Below are positions 5,142-6,010 of a stretch of 6,010 nt of DNA, in pieces. Position 1 is the stretch's first letter. Every line of letters begins with the position of its first letter. Source of the stretch: Actinomycetes bacterium (GTDB lineage: Bacteria; Actinomycetota; Actinomycetes; Propionibacteriales; Propionibacteriaceae); NCBI GenBank assembly GCA_009785885.1, contig WQUE01000094.1, positions 1 to 6,010 of the forward strand, in the 5' to 3' direction. Made by a program: the position numbers and the translations under genes. A model generated the notes under the pieces. It searched no databases. It was not told where the DNA came from and was given only the letters and a program-made list of their open reading frames with translations.

Positions 5142-6010
5142 GGCGTTTGCCTACACCCCGGGCGGCCATGTGGCCGTCGTCGTGTGGCCGGTGTGCGTTC
5201 TGTGTGCGTTGCCTCCCGCCGACCCGAGAGTCGCGGCGCTCTACGCCGCGCTGAGCGAGGGGGCCACGCTCGAATCCTCCCTGGATCTCGTCGCGATGAC
5301 CGGCATCAGCCGGCTGCCGCCCTTCGCCGCGACCGTTCTCGATGGCGACGAGGCACGGGTGGTCCTGCACGGCGCCGCCCGTGCGCGGACCAGCGATGGG
5401 ACCGTGCTCGAGGGGACGGCCCTGCTGCACGAGAGTCGCGTCACGATGGGGTCGGCCTCGCTCCAGTTGCTGATCGACGATGAGGTCGGCCTCGAGGGGG
5501 CGTGGTCCATCAGGAACGGCATCGTCGCCGCGTCCTCGATCGGCCTGACTGGCGGGACGGATGACGCGATGGACTCGGCGAAGCGGGCCACGACGGCGTC
5601 CGTGGCGGGAACCGGTGCGTTGCCACGGCGCGACGCCGAGGCTCAGGCGACTGCCGGGCCCGGGGCACCGGTGGCCGAGGCCCCGATGGCCGCGGAGCAG
5701 GCCGTCCCGGCGCCTGACGACGCCGAGGAGGGAAGCGGCCCGTCCGGGTTCGACCACTTGTTCGGCGAGACCATCGGCTTGGCCCCGGCGGCCGAGGAAC
5801 AACCGGCGGCCGGCCAAGAACCTGTGCAGCATCATCAAAGCCTGGGCGAGACGCAGATCGGCGCCCCGACGGTGGGGTTGGCGGAGGTGGGCGAGTTGGC
5901 AGCCGGGGTGGCCTCCGGACTCGTGGAGCATCCGCCCGCACCTGCACCGGGCACCGGCCAGGGGTTCATTGCCGCCTTCGACTGGCGTGGCGCGTCGTGG
6001 CCCCCACCGA
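5131..6010 (+). CDS. Putative FHA-domain-family protein, 3'-truncated by window edge
   Basis: The frame is open without stops from ATG 5131 to the window end (293 residues visible) and overlaps the PP2C stop by 11 bp. Residues about 1-150 look like a folded alpha/beta domain: AYTPGG near the start, PADPRVAALYAAL, LPPFAATVLDGDEARVVLHGAARAR, then a beta-rich stretch to SIRNGIVAASSIGL. From about residue 150 onward the sequence is Ala/Pro/Glu/Gly-rich and probably disordered. It is punctuated by FDHLFGETIG (207-216) and GETQIG (239-244). This layout, and DHLFG followed by a Thr, resembles actinobacterial FHA-domain proteins encoded beside PP2C, kinase and type VII-related genes. The FHA domain itself would lie beyond the window, so the family call is inference from memory and context. 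No signal peptide is evident. Start support: overlap with the PP2C stop, a weak GCAGG site, and the early YTPG motif. Confidence 0.68.
   Translation, partial: MSTRAFAYTPGGHVAVVVWPVCVLCALPPADPRVAALYAALSEGATLESSLDLVAMTGISRLPPFAATVLDGDEARVVLHGAARARTSDGTVLEGTALLHESRVTMGSASLQLLIDDEVGLEGAWSIRNGIVAASSIGLTGGTDDAMDSAKRATTASVAGTGALPRRDAEAQATAGPGAPVAEAPMAAEQAVPAPDDAEEGSGPSGFDHLFGETIGLAPAAEEQPAAGQEPVQHHQSLGETQIGAPTVGLAEVGELAAGVASGLVEHPPAPAPGTGQGFIAAFDWRGASWPPP

Noticed and set aside
5184..5483. 99-codon plus-strand frame inside the FHA-like gene
   Set aside because: Arg-rich out-of-frame shadow; the frame from 5131 stays open to the window end and has conserved-looking segments.

Overview
The window is very GC-rich, uses GTG starts, ends transcription units with long GC-rich hairpins, has at least one promoter that predicts a leaderless mRNA, and encodes a WXG100 protein beside a PP2C phosphatase and a gene resembling the actinobacterial FHA-type family. 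Together these point to a high-GC Actinomycetota chromosome. I suspect Propionibacteriaceae or Micrococcales, but I cannot fix the genus from sequence alone.

Layout. (1) 1-983: the 3' four-fifths of tuf (EF-Tu), closed by a strong hairpin terminator at 1005-1045. (2) 1109-3574: a compact ferrous-iron uptake operon, feoA-feoB-feoC, driven by a good -35/-10 pair that places the transcription start on the feoA ATG. The three genes are joined by GTGA and ATGA overlaps. FeoA and FeoC are small cytosolic partners of the membrane permease FeoB, and FeoC carries the four-cysteine Fe-S type motif. (3) 3613-3665: a 20-bp GC-rich hairpin between the convergent feoC and WXG100 genes, serving as a probable two-way terminator. 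(4) 3684-3956, minus strand: a 90-aa WXG100 (ESX-type) protein with an excellent Shine-Dalgarno. (5) 3957-4340: a divergent control region holding two near-identical copies of a 14-bp palindrome, GGGGAG-NN-CTCCCC. One copy abuts the proposed -35 of the WXG100 gene and the other the proposed -35 of the PP2C gene. (6) 4341-6010: a soluble PP2C Ser/Thr phosphatase overlapping by 11 bp the start of a long open frame that runs off the window. That frame has a conserved-looking N-terminal domain followed by an Ala/Pro/Glu-rich linker, and resembles the N-terminal part of actinobacterial FHA-domain proteins.

How the genes fit together. The left half is housekeeping (translation, Fe2+ import). The right half looks like the edge of an actinobacterial phospho-signalling and type VII-related locus: a WXG100 substrate or effector is divergent from, and apparently shares a regulatory element with, a phosphatase and a putative FHA adaptor. 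The duplicated palindrome is the most interesting and least explained element in the window.
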